Shown: positions 1-12,980, counted from the stretch's first letter. The stretch: 64,000 nucleotides of DNA from Neckera pumila (GCA_963969595.1 OZ018409.1:10306520-10370519), one strand, 5' to 3'. Translations and numbers: made by a program. Notes: generated from the sequence alone by a model not told the origin.

Positions 1-309
1 TGAAGCGAGGTTTGAAGTTGGAATCAATGGAACACTGAGTGTGTTACAAAGATCAACAGGTATGGTGTCAAAAGGCAAAGGTGCACTAACAAGTTGAATT
101 GGTAAATTATGACTGTCTTACTCTAAAATAAACTTGGAAAACTAAAGTTGGTACAACAAAAACTAGTTCAACAAAAACTAATCTCGTTGAAATTGGTCCT
201 AGAGAACTTAATGAGGGTGAAGTAGACTCCCCTCCCACATTTTCAATAGCAAGAATAGTGTCTTTTTTTAAACTACAACCAAGAAAGCTACTAAAAGAAA
301 AATCCACCC

Positions 310-999
310 TTACTCCTCAATTGCTAACTTCAAAAAATTGAATGGATTGTTGAGGCAAAATGCATACATTTGTAGCATGCTACTGTGCTTCTCAATTTCA
401 AAAAGCTTTTTTAATTCTCTTTCACCATTTTCTAGCCATGCAAGGACTTGTGCTACTCTCGCATCTAATGCCTTCATCCAATTATAACTTTCTATCACTA
501 TAAGAAACCCGCGTTTTAGGTAACGTTAGCGTAACCTAAGCAAACGCATTTTTGTGGACGCAAAATAAAGCAACTTGTTTTTTTATGTCAATAATAACAT
601 CCAATATAATATACTTCCACCAAAAGGCGTCTACTTAGGTTACGCTAACGTCACCTAAAACGCGGGTTTCTTATAGTGTACATTCTTCATATTTTTGTGC
701 AATGTAATAGGTGCAATAGTTTTCAACAGTACTCTTGCTAGACACATCCGGATGATGCCTATTACCCTTGTTGTTACCCTTCTGCTCTTCTTAGTATAAT
801 CTCCTTTCAAATCAGCAACTGCTACCATGTCCTGCATAAAATTTTGCAATATTGATTCCCTAAGGTTGACATTTGATTTGAACCAAATGTGATCCTTGGG
901 ATGAATAACAAGAGACATGAAAAGATGAACTGATTTAGAAATTGATGGCATATGCAAAATGAGAACCTTAAATGTATAAATCACATTAGGATCATGCAA
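310..999 (-). pseudogene. Unrecognised coding remnant split by a CACTA MITE
   Basis: Two minus-strand open segments (999 down to about 679, and 495 down to 310) are separated only by the MITE at 496-678. Joining them with one copy of the 3-base target site removed gives one uninterrupted frame (…KNMKNV then ESYNWMKALD…) of about 165 residues. The later part is Leu/Glu rich and may be helical. Codons look plausible but no family motif is recognised. A second minus-strand open stretch upstream (1523-1287) could be an earlier exon of the same gene, since it has a similar composition (DKLIKAG, FIDEDECR). It may be a transposon-derived or decayed host gene. What is seen is the frame restoration; function is unknown. 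Confidence 0.35.
496..678. mobile_element. CACTA-type MITE (H1)
   Basis: A 183-bp element bounded by CACTATAAGAAACCCGCG and its reverse complement, ending TTTCTTATAGTG. Terminal inverted repeats run about 45 bp with only small differences. The flanking triplets are TAT and TAC (on the minus strand ATA and GTA), an imperfect 3-bp target duplication as expected for CACTA elements. It has no coding capacity. Its ends resemble those of the other CACTA derivatives at 34.5, 39.3 and 54.6 kb, so they were probably mobilised by related transposases. Confidence 0.9.
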
Positions 1000-2970
1000 A
1001 TAGATAGGCTCCCTAAATGCTTTCCTAGTATTATGTCAATGTTGGCTTGTGATTTTTTGAAGTACTCTCATCATATCTGAACAAACCACATAAAAAATTT
1101 GCTAGTGTCTCTTTAAACATCTATTGCAAAATCATGTAACCTACAAAGTGCATATCAAAGGGTTTTGGAAACCGGGATTCCTACTCAAAATTCCGACCTC
1201 AAATCTCACAATTCTACATCAACTGACCTCAACATCTCATGGCCATGCTTGTCAATGTCGAGATAGAAATTGATTGCATGCAACTTCTATAGCTCCGTAT
1301 TTTTTCTCATGAAAAAAACAAGTGTGGCGAAGAGGACAAACCTCCTCAGTGCCCCGTCAATACAATTTGACTGATGCAAGGGATGCGCTAAAATCCTACA
1401 CTCATCTTCATCAATGAAGTAATTGACCTTAGATCTTGTGTTGTTTGTACCAGCCTTGATCAACTTGTCTATCGCTAGAAGAAGTGATTTGTTTGTGTGA
1501 CCAAAAAACAGATGAGCGTGCAAGAAAAAATGTTGCTTATGAATCCTTATAGAATTAATCTGCTCTCTTTGAATCCCACAAAAATCTGGGTGAAACCTTT
1601 ATAGATTTGCATAACACTTTTATTAGAATAGTACTTCTTTTTTTGTTCTTCAGGCCATAAAAAAGCTATAAAGCAACTTTGACAACTCACAAAGAGGAAC
1701 TTCCTTTTAAAAAATGGAAGTGTCTAATTTCTAAAAAGCCTCCCTCCAAGCATTAAATTGGTTTTCACATAGGAGTTGCTCTTGGTTGTACCGCTCTTTT
1801 GGTTACTACACATTTCCTTGTCAAAAGAAACTTCATCAATAAATCAAAACTTATTGCGTTAACAATATCAAAACAAGACTCAATGCTTAGTTCAACTACT
1901 GCAAACTCAGTGCATTCCTCTCAACAAGCGCATCAAAGCGTTCATTAGATTCACTCAACGACATTGTCTCATTGCTATAATCATCAATAAACTCATCTAT
2001 AATAGAAAGCTCAATTTCATCAAGCCCTCCTACCATCTCATCTTCTACAAATATTTTAGAAACAATGATCTCTAAATCAAAACAAATATCCTATCGTACT
2101 CGTATGAACAATATCCAAAAGTTCTTCTACATCGTAATTTGAACAACAAATAGTAGCACAACAATTTTCCTCACAGTCACTTGCAAAATTTACAAAGAAA
2201 AAATCCAAAGATTCTTAAACACCATAACTTGCACAATGCACAATGTTCGCCTCAAGAAAGAATCTTCCACACGATCACTTGCAAGTAATAGAAAAAAATT
2301 CATCTTGCAACAAGGAACATCAATCAATGTTGGTTGCAACGATCTAGAAATTTCCAAAAAAGACCTAGAAAGTATTCCAGCAACAATGACTCCTATATGT
2401 TTGGCGAATGAAACTCATTTCCCTGACTTAGCTCGCTTCAAAACATTTGGAGAAACAAAAATTGACCCTAGAGAACCTAAATCCATCCCTAAATAAAAAA
2501 CAAACAGTAGTGAAGTGCTTACAGGTAAAGTTATTTCTAATCTCAAGCATTGTCGGCCATTAGACAGCTTTGACATACACGCTCGATAAAACTTCAAGAC
2601 TGATACAACAACAAAACAAAAAAAACGCTAAATAAAACCACAAAACATAAGTATATGCAAAAAAAACTCAAGTGCCATGCACAAAACTACAAGCAATAAA
2701 ACAAAACAAAACATGCAAGACATGAGTGCTTACAAATATTAGCAAAATTTAAAACTCGTTGAATTGCAATGCCCAAAAATTCAAAGCAAAAATTGCAATG
2801 ATCAAATCTCTAACAGCGCCAAAATCTGAAATGCTCGAGGATGATGACATCATTAAAGAAGACAATAGGTGATTTGTTGATAAGGTCACATGTGCGGCTC
2901 AACAAAGTAGCTAATTGGTTCTATCTAGTAACCATTTTATTGGAACCGGTTTTGCACTAATGATCATTCC
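1000..2970. other. AT-rich intergenic stretch, no supported gene
   Basis: This holds short open stretches (minus 1523-1287; plus 2236-2496) without recognisable domains, splice context or start signals. I see no terminal repeats or RNA genes. It may be decayed transposon sequence. Confidence 0.4.
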
Positions 2971-3399
2971 AATAAAACAATTACCTAATATATAAGCATC
3001 AATCGGTAAAATCCAATTTAAGTAGATAAACGCAAGTGGTAGTATATGACATACAACACATTATTATAGAAGTTTCAACAAAAAATTAGTTGTGATGTGA
3101 AAGAAAATGAATTTCAAAGTTAGCCATGTCTAAGACTTGGTTTTGAGCGTCATAATTTGGAATTACTTTACATTTTGTCAATTTAAAAAAAATCCAAAAC
3201 ACCTTTTTGTACCTTGGCATGTTGGTATACATCATTTCAAGTTGTTGTACACAAATGTTAAAGGACTTAGTTGACATTTGTAGAATTTAAATATTCACAA
3301 ATTGACAAACATGCAAATGATGTTGATTCTTACAACATTGGAATATTTTTTTGGAATTGAGAGCATGAAATTGCATTAGCCATTGCTGCATCTTAATGC

Positions 3400-4010
3400 A
3401 ACATAAACCCTTGTTACATTTTAATGCAACGTAGATCATTGTTACATCATTAAAAGAGATTTTGGGGGACTAAAGGGTCGTTTCAGGCCTTCTCCCCCAA
3501 CGCTATTCCCTTGGCAGATCGGGAACGTCTGTTGGCAGATTTTTTTTTTGAATTTTTTGAATTTTTTTTTTGAGAAATCTAAAATGAAAAAAAAACAATT
3601 TTTTTTCCGGGTGATGTGGCAGTCATTCTGCCACGTCACGCAGCAGCTGCGGACTGCTACGAGGCTGTTCCCCCAACCTTGGCAGCCCAGGGAACTCACA
3701 ACCCTTCAAAGGAGCTAAAAAACATCTAATGAATAAAAAGTTCAGAACTATCAAAACTTACACTAACTTGCATTAAATTGACAATTTTTGATGATATAAA
3801 AAATGATAGTTTTTTTTCTAGAATGAATTGAATCAATTGTGTGCATTTTAAAATATAGTTTTTGTACACAAGATTTGAACCTACAAATGCATCATATGGC
3901 TTCAATACATAAATAAAAAGCTTTGTTCTTTTCAACAAATATTTCAAATGCAAGGGCATAAAGTTGTAATAATGGTTCATATTTCAATCTATACTCTCTC
4001 TACAGTGGCT
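3400..4010. other. Central spacer of element J
   Basis: Lies between the inverted arms. It contains a GC-richer block at about 3450-3715 (paired motifs such as GTGGCAG/CTGCCAC) that may be a smaller insertion. The rest is AT-rich. No coding region is supported. Confidence 0.4.
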
Positions 4011-5888
4011 TACGCAATTCCATGCTCTCAATTACAAAAAAATATCATTAAAATCAATATCATTTGCATATTTGTCAAATTGTGAAAATTTTCATTTTTA
4101 TAAATGTCAATTCCTTCTCCTTCTATGTACAACAATCTCAAATAATGTATACCAACATGCAAAGGCACAAAAAGGATTTTGGAATTTGTGAGCTCTTAAC
4201 TCGTCACTTAAGACTTATGATTTTTTTATTTTATTTTTACAAGTTTGACTTAAATTTTATATGCAAAAAGCTCAAAAAAGAGTGAAACCAAAATAGATAT
4301 GTCACATGCCAATATAATACTTAATCCTAAACAAAGTGTTTCCTCCAAAGTAAACCTAAACTTTGCATGTAAATAGAATAAAAATCTTAAATGTATGTAA
4401 ATAGTTGAGTTTGAGTGAATATTGCCCAAAATTACAATATATGTGGCAAATTATGGCTAAATTGATTCAAGACAACCTATGTGAGAACCTTCAATTGATT
4501 CCCAAAGAGTAATTTCAGTTCCCAATCACTTTCATGGAATTGTAGAAATCCCAATTGTTAACTTGCAAGAGTTACAACCTCAAGACGGACTAGTGAAGGG
4601 CATATATGGTAAAAGTATGGTGTTCGAGGGTTGAATTCACAATTGGGACTCAACAACAAAATTAGTTTGCCAAGATTCTTCTTTGTGTGAAAGATTCTTT
4701 GGACACCAATAATTAAAGGAGGTAACAAGGTTTTATTTTCCTTTTAACATTGTGAAAATTAAGTATATAAGTTTGCACATCTCTTGTGAAACTCCAAGGG
4801 AGGTTCAATAAAAAGTTCCAAATTTTCAGACTTATAGAAGGTGTTCTTTTTGACTGTCAATCGCCAGAATCTACAATGGAAATTTTCTATTTAATTACCT
4901 AGGTTGTAGTAAAATCTCACTAAAAATCATATTAGCTTTTTTATGTTAATAAGATTCTCTGTCAAATTTTAAGATATTTCGATATTCAGAAGTATCCAAA
5001 CCGACAAGGTTATCTGATTACCAACAAATTTGAAGATTATGGAAAATTTGACCGGCATTCTGAGAGCATACAAAATCAAATTGGGAACAAAGTTAGGTCT
5101 TACTCCTTCATATCTACTAAAGAGCCTAGGCTAGCTACTTTTCACAGAAAAGTCAAACTCCAAAAGTTGGATTTTGATCACTTTTGGGTTTTAGATTGGT
5201 GTTATGTTTTGATGAGATTCTTGATAGAAAAGGGGTGGAGATTCCTTTAGACTAAAAATGACCTTTTGAAACCAATGGTCCAATCCAAAAGTTAAGTTTT
5301 AGACCAGTGTAGAAAGTCAATTGAATAAAGATTAGAATGAAAATCCTAGTTGATGAGTTTACCATTTTAGAAATGAGAGGAAGTGGGTGCCCTTGGAAGA
5401 GTATAGAAGGGCACTCATTTCCCTCTCAAAATACTCCTTATAGCCATTTTTAGGCTCATTTACACCTTTGGATTCATTTAATTGGATTTTTGGCTATCTT
5501 GAGCCAAATTGCCAAAGTGATGTATGTGCTTTTGGAGCATTTCAAGCTCCATTTGTTGTTGTTTTGATAAGCTTTGAAGGACTTGGGGTCCTTTGACTCC
5601 TTTCAAATTTTTCTACTTCCTCATGTGTTGCTTGAAGTTGAGCACTAACCTTATTGAATTTGGTGAGAATTCTTAAACTCTTTATTTTGTTATACTAATC
5701 CTAAAGCCCCCTCCCCTTCCTTTGTACCTTAGCAATGCCGCTTTGGGGGGCTTTTAGTATGGAGGTTCAAAGTGTTGTACTAAGAAGTGTTAAGTTGCAC
5801 TAACTTGTGTTTTTTGTATCCTAACTTGTGTTAGAACAAACTTTGTCCACAAGCTTATAGTCTTCCTTTTAGTTTTTGTCATAAACGG

Positions 5889-6030
5889 CGAAGCTTTGAC
5901 CTTCAAGTTTTTAGAGGTTAGAAGTGTTTTCTTCACACACAAATTCATAGAGAAGCTTTGACCTTCAAGCTTTTAGAAGCTAGAAGTATTTGTCTTGTAT
6001 ACAAACTCACAGCAAAGCTTTGACCTTGTA
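5889..6030 (+). repeat. AAGCTTTGACC module repeat in F1
   Basis: Three copies of a module centred on GCRAAGCTTTGACCTT occur at about 5889, 5952 and 6013, spaced about 62 bp apart. Each of the first two is followed by CAAG-TTTTAGA-G-TAGAAGT sequence. Equivalent modules occur in F2. Confidence 0.7.
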
Positions 6031-7274
6031 TATAGAAAGAACTTTCAAAATTTGGCCAAGCTATGGTTTAACAATCTTCCAAGTTTAGTCTCAAACCGTG
6101 GACTCTAAGCTTAATAGCTTAGTTTCCAAATATCCACATGGTGTGGCCCTCCTTAGTTTCCAAATATTTATATTTGAGTAATTAATTAGTCCCACAAATG
6201 TCCCACAAAGTGAGGGGGATTTAGTCCTAAAATCCCTAACTCATGCCTACAGATTATTCCTTTACATTTCCCAACTCCAACAATTATTCATTCCTTCTTG
6301 TCTTTAAATTGTTAGTTAAAGACCTAGTTGTTTAAATCAGACCAAGAGGTTGAAAAGACCATAACCCGTTGCCCAAAACAGCCCAATCTTAAGCAGTCTA
6401 GACCCTAGAGCAGCCAGAACCCAAAGCAATCCAGAACCTAGAGTAGTTGGCTCCAGAGTAGCTAGAACCTTGAGCAGTTGGACCCCCCAAAGCTCCAATA
6501 ACCGGGGTTGGGATTGGTTGGATAGGGGCTGATGTCAATTAGGTCAGGTTGTGGAGCTGGATCAATCAAATTAGGGAGTTGAAGGAGGTAGTTGGGAGGT
6601 CAGTTAAGTCAAGGAGTTGGGGTCAAGTTTGGTCAAGTCAAGAAGTCGGGAAGGTCATCCAGGTGGGAAGTCTAGAGTCCAAGGAGCTGAACTTTGATCC
6701 AAGGAGTTGATTTTCCAAAACTAAAAATTGAAATTATGATGTACAAGCTCAACTAGAGTAGAATTAGAATAGAATTATAAAAAAATAGGAGAAGGGTCGA
6801 GGAAAAAATTTATCCCAACTTTGCCAAAAATTCTCAAACTAGGAAGTACAAAAGAGATCTAAGTTGCAAAGCTCTATAGCCAACACTTAAACATTCAAAA
6901 CAAGTAGTTGTTAGAAAGTGAAGGAATTAGAAGCGGAAGATATTAGTTAAGGATGGAGGGAGAATCTTGGATCAAGAATAATTTTGGGAGTATTCTCAAG
7001 TGGCCATGAGCAAGTCAATTAGAAAGTAATTGAAGGGATTAAATGAATAGTTTTCCAAGCTAGTCTATTATTTTCTTGGTGTTTGTATTAGTATTCTATT
7101 CCATTCACAGTCAACTATTAGGATAAAATAATGGCATAGAATTGTGTTCAAGAGAAAGAAGAGATGTAGAAGGAAAGAAGAAGGAAAATGAAGTAGAAGA
7201 AGTTAGAACAACCAAAATTTTGTATTGAATTTTTTTATAAATTAAGTAGTGGACAAATTTCAAGAAAGCAAGAC

Positions 7275-7337
7275 ATGACGAATGACGGGGAGTTTGCAAG
7301 TGTGGTTGATCACTTCTTCAATGAAGCTAATGATGAA
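7275..7337 (+). CDS. Putative leader exon in F1
   Basis: A 21-codon ORF beginning ATG (MTNDGEFASVVD…) ends in …NDE immediately before GTAAAT, a splice-donor-like site. F2 holds a counterpart at the collinear place: 20 codons, also acidic, also starting M-(x)-D-G and ending in DE before GTAAGC. Conservation of start, length class, acidity and donor in two diverged copies suggests a short first coding exon transcribed from the unit. The partner exon is not visible within F1, so it may lie in the internal part of a full-length element or downstream. No known product. Confidence 0.4.
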
Positions 7338-8745
7338 GTAAATTACAAAATTCTATGTTTTCCATCTAAATTGTCTTAATTAATGATTTAAAGCCAAAGC
7401 CGAACTTCAAATTAGATTCAAATCTTTAATAATGTTACAATTCAAAATTAGTTACAAAAGTTATAGAATAGTTCCAAAGGTTTCCAAAAATATGTAACAC
7501 TTAGGAAATAGACTTAAAATGTATAAGATACAAGCGGATGAAGTTTAGAATATAAATTGGATGAAATTAGCTAAAATCATTTAAAATGAAGAAGATTAGA
7601 AATAAGATAGAAATAGAAATAAGTATGGCTCCAGAAGTGAAATTAGAAGTTAACTTCAAAATTTAGGTTAATATCAATTAGCGGTCAATTTATCCACTAT
7701 TTGCTATTAACCTAAATTTCAAAGTTAATACTGATTAGCGGTCAAACTTCATCCATCAATAATTTTCATTAAGAAGGGTCAAATTTGAAGTCAGTTAGCA
7801 TTTAGAAAATTAAAAACTAAATTTTTTTAAGGAAAAAGTGTTTGAATTCTAAAAATAGAAATTGATTGGAAGAAGTTCAGCCCTTTAGGTAATAAGGGAT
7901 TAGCAACTCAAATCAGGTTAGAACTTACCATGGAAGAATTTAGATTTAGGTTTGAATAGAAGGAATTTAGGAAAGTCTAGAATCCCTTTGAACTTAGAAA
8001 AAACTTTTAAACCCTAAGAGTTAATCAAGGATGAAATTTAGGCTGAGAAATGAATGAAGATAAAATGATTTTGTCCATCAAACTTTAAACTTAGCATTTA
8101 ATTAGAAGTTCTTACTATAAAATTCTAATCAAAATCTTAAGTCAAATTAAGAATAGGAGTTGTTAGAAAGGGGTGGATGAAGTTTAATTGACCCTTCCAA
8201 AGGCTAAACTTCATCTGGCCATAATCTTTTATAGAAGTGTGCAAATGACTTGAATTTTATGTTTTTAGAAACAGCATGAGCTGATTTTGAATTTGGGGTT
8301 GATAAATTTAGACTACAACCATTTTGCCCTAAAAACCACAGCAGCCTTAATTAATTCGACTTTTGATAATATTCACAATTAAATTAGGTTTTGATTGAAT
8401 TCTTTGCTAGTTTGTGGTATTTAGGTACTTAAAAAAGCTCCATTGCTTGGAAGGCACAATAAACAATGTCTGGGCACCCACATAATACAAATCACACAAA
8501 GCTTTAGAACTTGGTTGTGTTTGTTTAATTACTAATGGTGGGTAATTAAACGCTCATAAAGTTCTACAAAACATTGACGAAATACAATGGCACTCAAAAC
8601 CAACGCCAAGACATAGCTAACTTTGAAATTCATTTTCTCTCACATCACAACTAATTTGTTCTTGAAAATTCTATAGTAATGTATTATATGTCATATACAA
8701 CAACTTTCGTATATCTACTTTTGGATTTTGCCCATTGATGCTTAA

Positions 8746-10598
8746 CCCCTAAGTTACCATGGTATTTTTTCATCAAAAACCACTCAAAACTACCATTTCT
8801 TTTGCAAAGTGCAAAAAACTCAGAAATTGTTTATTTTGCATATTTAACCATAGGATCTTGTACTAGACTAGTATAAAAATGTGTGGAAGAAATTTCAAAT
8901 ACTTTGACTATATGGATTGCAAGATATTTGCATTTGAAGTAAAGAAATCTATTTTTTTTGCACCTTGCCTGAATAGAGTTTTAAGGCTTTGAATCTTCAT
9001 AGATCAAGTTTTTTGTACTACAAATTTTGAACTTGTAATTTTTAAAGTTGAATAATTGAGTTGAGATTCTAGTAAAAAACTTCAGAAAAACAACAACTTA
9101 ATTTTCATTCATTAAAATTTTATTAAATAGAAGTAGATTCAAATTGAAGGAAAAACTAAACCATTAATAGCTCAAAGATGGAATTAAAAATCATGCATTC
9201 CAATGGTGAGATTGTTCTAGCAAGCTCATTAACCCCTAAAGGACCAAGGCCTTTTTCTGCCCCAAAACTCTCAAAACTGCCATTTCTAGAGCAAAGAGTA
9301 AAAAAATTTGAAAAATGATTTTTTTGCACATCTAACCATAGGATTTTACACCTAACTAGTATGATAATGTGTGGAAAAAATTTCAGATTTTTTGACTGGA
9401 TAGATGGCAAGATATCTGCGTTTGAAGTGAAAAAAACAAGTTTTTCAACACATTGCGGGACTAGATTTTTTGACTTTGAACATTTTTAACTTAAATTTTT
9501 TGTACTATAGATTTCTGAGCTTTAAATCTTTCTAGAGGAGAATTGGGTTGAGAGTCTAGGGAAAAAAAAGAAATTCAAAAAAACTTAATTTTCATTCTTA
9601 AGAAAATTGTTAAGTAGAAGTAGGTACAAGATAGAAGGAAAATCTAAAATATTAATATCTTTTTGATGGAATTAAAATGCACTAATCCCAATGGTGAGAT
9701 TGTTCTAGCACAAAAATTAAACCATGTGGAACTTTTTTATTTGAAAAATTGCAAAAATTGCATTCCAAAATGAATCTTACAAGTTATTTTTTTCAAGAAG
9801 ATGCTCTAATTGCCCAAAAAACAAGATTGTCCATAACTTTCTCATAGAAAATTCAAATGAAATGAATCAAAGCTTTCCAAATAGACAAAAATATAATCTA
9901 TATGGATTAAAAATTTATAAAAAAAAATTAAATTTTTTGCAAATTTTTTTGTTGCCCCTTCTCCCCTATTTTGAGCTTATTTGGGCATAACTTTTATTCC
10001 CGGGCACCGATTGAAAAAAAAATTATATTCCCACAAAGCTTATCAGTTTTTCTATCTCCAAGAAAAGTTTCAAAAAATCATGACAAAAATTCAGCCCGTA
10101 GGTACCTATCCGAAATCCCATTTGTCCCCCGAATGGACAATGGTCCTTTAGGGGTTTAGGAGCCTACCCAAAAGGACCATTGCAATTTTTTTTTAAATTG
10201 TAAAAATTGCATTAAAAAATGAATCCTAACTATCTTTTCAAGAAGTTGCTCAAATTGCCCCAAAACAAGATCATCCATAAATTTCTCATCATTAATCCAA
10301 ATAGAATGAATCAAACTTTCCCATATAGACTAAAATACTTTCTGCAAGAAATGAAATTTTGAAATTTTTATTTTGACTTTTTGTGATTTTTTTTGTTTTG
10401 CCTAACAAACTCCCTTTGGAATTTGGATGGCATAACTTTTGTATTTGGCCTCTGACTGAAATTATAAAGTATATTCTTGGAAAGCTAATGTAATTTTCTA
10501 TCTTCCAAAATTTAAAAAAAAATCACCATACAAATTAGATTTTAGGAGCGTACCCAAAATTTATTTTGTCCTCGGAGGGGACAACAGAAGTTTTGAGG
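8746..10598 (+). mobile_element. TTAA-flanked TIR element G0, interrupted by G1
   Basis: Bounded by TTAA on both sides (8742-8745 and 10599-10602). The left end is CCCCTAAGTTACC. The right end is more diverged (…TTTTGAGG). G1 sits inside it at a TTAA. Without G1 the element is about 927 bp, the same size as G1, G2 and G4. There is no transposase; internal sequence is AT-rich and shared with the other copies (for example GGTGAGATTGTTCTAGCA before the insertion point). A TTAA target site is typical of the piggyBac and Kolobok superfamilies. Confidence 0.75.
9233..10154 (+). mobile_element. TTAA-flanked TIR element G1, nested in G0
   Basis: A 922-bp element starting CCCCTAAAGGACCAAGG and ending GGTCCTTTAGGGG. 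It is flanked by TTAA on the left and TTTA on the right (one change). It splits G0 just after GATTGTTCTAGCAAGCTCA. The internal sequence is non-coding. Confidence 0.85.
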
Positions 10599-10623
10599 TT
10601 AAATAGTATGGTTGTTTTATTAA

Positions 10624-12019
10624 AAAAATTCAAATCCATATTGAGTTTTGGTAGTCACTATAATCGTAGCGTTCTCTCCAATTTGTAATAGGGGTGTCTA
10701 AAGAAGGCTTAACTAAGAATATTATGAAAAAAATCAAGCACCAAATTCCATTGGACCCTAATTTTGGTGCTTCAAGGAATTTCTTGAATCTGGTGTTTTT
10801 TTAATTCCAGTTCTTCATTGCACACACTTTACAATTAAATCTATTATGTACTAAATTATAAATATGACTATGCGTATTTGTATACACCGTATGCTTGTTA
10901 TCATATAAACTTATACTTTAATTTGACAATGTAGGAAATAAGGTAGGATGTTCTAAAAGCAACCCTATTTTAAAAGCAACCACTAACAAAGAGATCCATT
11001 TTGCTTTTTTCAATGCACCAATCATGTACAGTTTAAGAAGTGGTCACTTTCACACTCTGACCATTTCATTTATAGAAGTAGAATGATACCCTAAGAGGCA
11101 GTTACTCTGAGCATACTAAATTTGAACCATGGGAGGATGTTAAGTAGTATAAAGCCAAGCCAACAAATTCTTCACCAACCTAGGAAACACAATCCAAAGA
11201 CAAAGAAGACCTTTCTCACCAACTAATCGTAATTGTAACCAAACTCTCTACAAAACTAGGTTAGTTTAGTTTGTAATTTGCATTCTTTCCAAATTTATTG
11301 TCATCAAAATCAACATTGATCTCCTTGCATGATTGATTACTTTTTGTATTTAGCACTGCAAGATTGCTGGACCACCAACTTGGCTTCAATATGTACACAA
11401 CTTTACACAACCCACTCGTTCAACTTGGCTTCTCTTGAAACAAAAACCATTTATTTTCCATCACCAACTTGGGTTTCAATTCCTTCATATCTCTTTCATG
11501 CAATGGCTTAATACAATTCTGTTTCCTACTTGATTTGCATATTTATTTTCTTTGCTAGAATTCAATGTCCAAGAATATGTCCCAAAAAAATACATTCTTC
11601 GATGCTTTGATTTGTTAAAAAAATAGAAAATAAATTTCAAACAAAATTAAAAATTGTCTACTTTGGTAAGACTTCCTAGTAATGAGATTTGACCAAAAAA
11701 ATTAGGTCAAAACCATCTCTAATGTTTAGAAGTGCGTATGCAAGGGAGGCCTATTTGCACAAATAAGGAAGAAATAAAATATGTATAATTTAGATGCCCT
11801 TTGATAGAAACATGTCTACCTACTATAGGAATATACCACAAAAGTTTTAGCTAAAAAATCATTAATTTAAATCTCTTAATAGTATAAAAAAAAAACTAAA
11901 TGTCAAAAACTAACAAAATTCAATTTTGAATATAATTTTTCTTGAAAAATAACGGATATGACTACAATCAAGATGTTTAGAATTATACCTTTTGTTTTTG
12001 GCATTGGCTTGATAATTCA
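10624..12019. other. AT-rich stretch, no supported gene
   Basis: I see no domain-bearing ORF, terminal repeat or RNA gene. The open stretch 11329-11511 has no family resemblance and no supporting splice signals. Confidence 0.4.
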
Positions 12020-12359
12020 AAAGTTATAGCGTTCAAAATCTGAAAAACAAAACAAACTGGCAAGTGTTTCTTGCAATCATCCCATGCAAACAATTAAAGC
12101 TATGAAGATTCAAAGCCTTAAAAAATCGATTTAAAGAAGGTGCAAAAAAATTAGATTTCTTCACTGCAAATAAAACTATCTTACAATCCATCCGAGAAAA
12201 GTTATAGAAATTTCTTTCACACATTCTTATACTAGTCTAGTGCAATATCCTACAGTTGAGTATGCAAAATAAACAATTTCTAAAGTTTTTTGCACTTTGC
12301 AATAGAAATGGTAGGTTTGAGTGTTTTTTGATGAAAAAAATGTTGTAAGAATTTAGGAA
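12020..12359 (-). mobile_element. TTAA-family fragment (one end)
   Basis: This matches, in reverse orientation, the first 300 or so bases of G0: the CACATTCTTATACTAGTCTAG and GTTTTTTGCACTTTGCAATAGAAATGG region. It ends TTTAGGAA next to TTAA at 12360-12363. The other half of the element is missing. Confidence 0.6.
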
Positions 12360-12363
12360 TTAA

Positions 12364-12716
12364 GTGCTTTATTGTTTCAAGATTTGCACTTAAGCTACAA
12401 TATTGGTTGTTCAGGATTGATGTTGGATTCATTTTGGAACAAGTTTAGTCAAGCATATCTTTTGAACTAATTGAAGAGACTCTATTGCTTAAGCTAAGTG
12501 CATCATTGATTGACTCATTTTGATTGGAGGTAATTAGTTCATCTTTCTTTTTCAAGTAGTAATGTAATTCACTTTGGAATGTGGGTTACTTCTTCTATTC
12601 ATATGATCATATTGGATTTGTTTGCTACTGTGAACTATGAGCAATCATTTACAAAATCACTGTATTTGAGATTTTTATTGCATTTTTTTTGATGGGGTCT
12701 TTGATTGGCTTTGATA
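12364..12716. other. Short unannotated gap
   Basis: AT-rich; no feature seen. Confidence 0.4.
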
Positions 12717-12980
12717 GAACATGTCGCAACCAAATTTTTTGGTTTTCCTTTGCTTATCTAAATATTAAAACGGAAACAGGTAATTAGGATCCGTATCCGG
12801 TTAGAGGGGCAGAAGGAAACTGGAGATAGACAACGCTAATTCAGTAAGGAGAAAACTAGATCTGATCCGGTTAGAATGTTAATATTTAGGAGCGGAATCA
12901 CATCCGGATTTCACCTCAGATCGGATTAGGGTTGGACCGGACCGGAAAAGGTCATGATGACCTTCCAGGGGTCCTAGGAC

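Larger units (their letters stand above)
4187..8559 (+). mobile_element. Fam2 unit F1 (4.4 kb, solo-LTR-like)
   Basis: Starts TGTGAGCTC at 4187 and ends GCTCATA at 8559, so the ends form a short inverted repeat. It interrupts the right arm of J. Flanking pentamers GAATT and AAGTT are only partly alike, as expected for an old insertion. It is collinear with F2 (18112-22632). Shared landmarks in order are: the ends; a block around 4905 (CCTAGGTTGTAGTAAAATC); repeated AAGCTTTGACC modules near 5.9-6.0 kb; short repeats of an AGCAGxCxAGAACC type near 6.4 kb; a leader ORF at 7275-7337; and the final block TCCATTGCTTGGAAGGCA…GTGGGTAAT at 8430-8545. No reverse transcriptase, integrase or internal terminal repeat is visible. 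TG…CA ends with a short target duplication suggest a solo LTR of unusual length. Confidence 0.65.
2971..10623. mobile_element. Long inverted-repeat element J, interrupted by F1 and G0
   Basis: Left-arm sequence from about 2971 to 3400 reappears inverted in three pieces: 4010-4186, 8560-8741 and about 10603-10623. The pieces are separated by F1 (4187-8559) and G0 (8746-10598). Matching landmarks include GGCATGTTGGTATACAT (left), GTTGTGATGTGA…GAATTTCAAAGTTAGC, and the outer edge ATAAGCATCAAT…AAAATCC, which pairs with GGATTTTGCCCATTGATGCTTA. Removing the two insertions leaves an element of about 1.4 kb with arms near 400 bp and a 600-bp centre. No transposase is present. Long arms fit a foldback or Mutator-like non-autonomous element. 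Outer boundaries and target duplication are not resolved. Confidence 0.6.
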
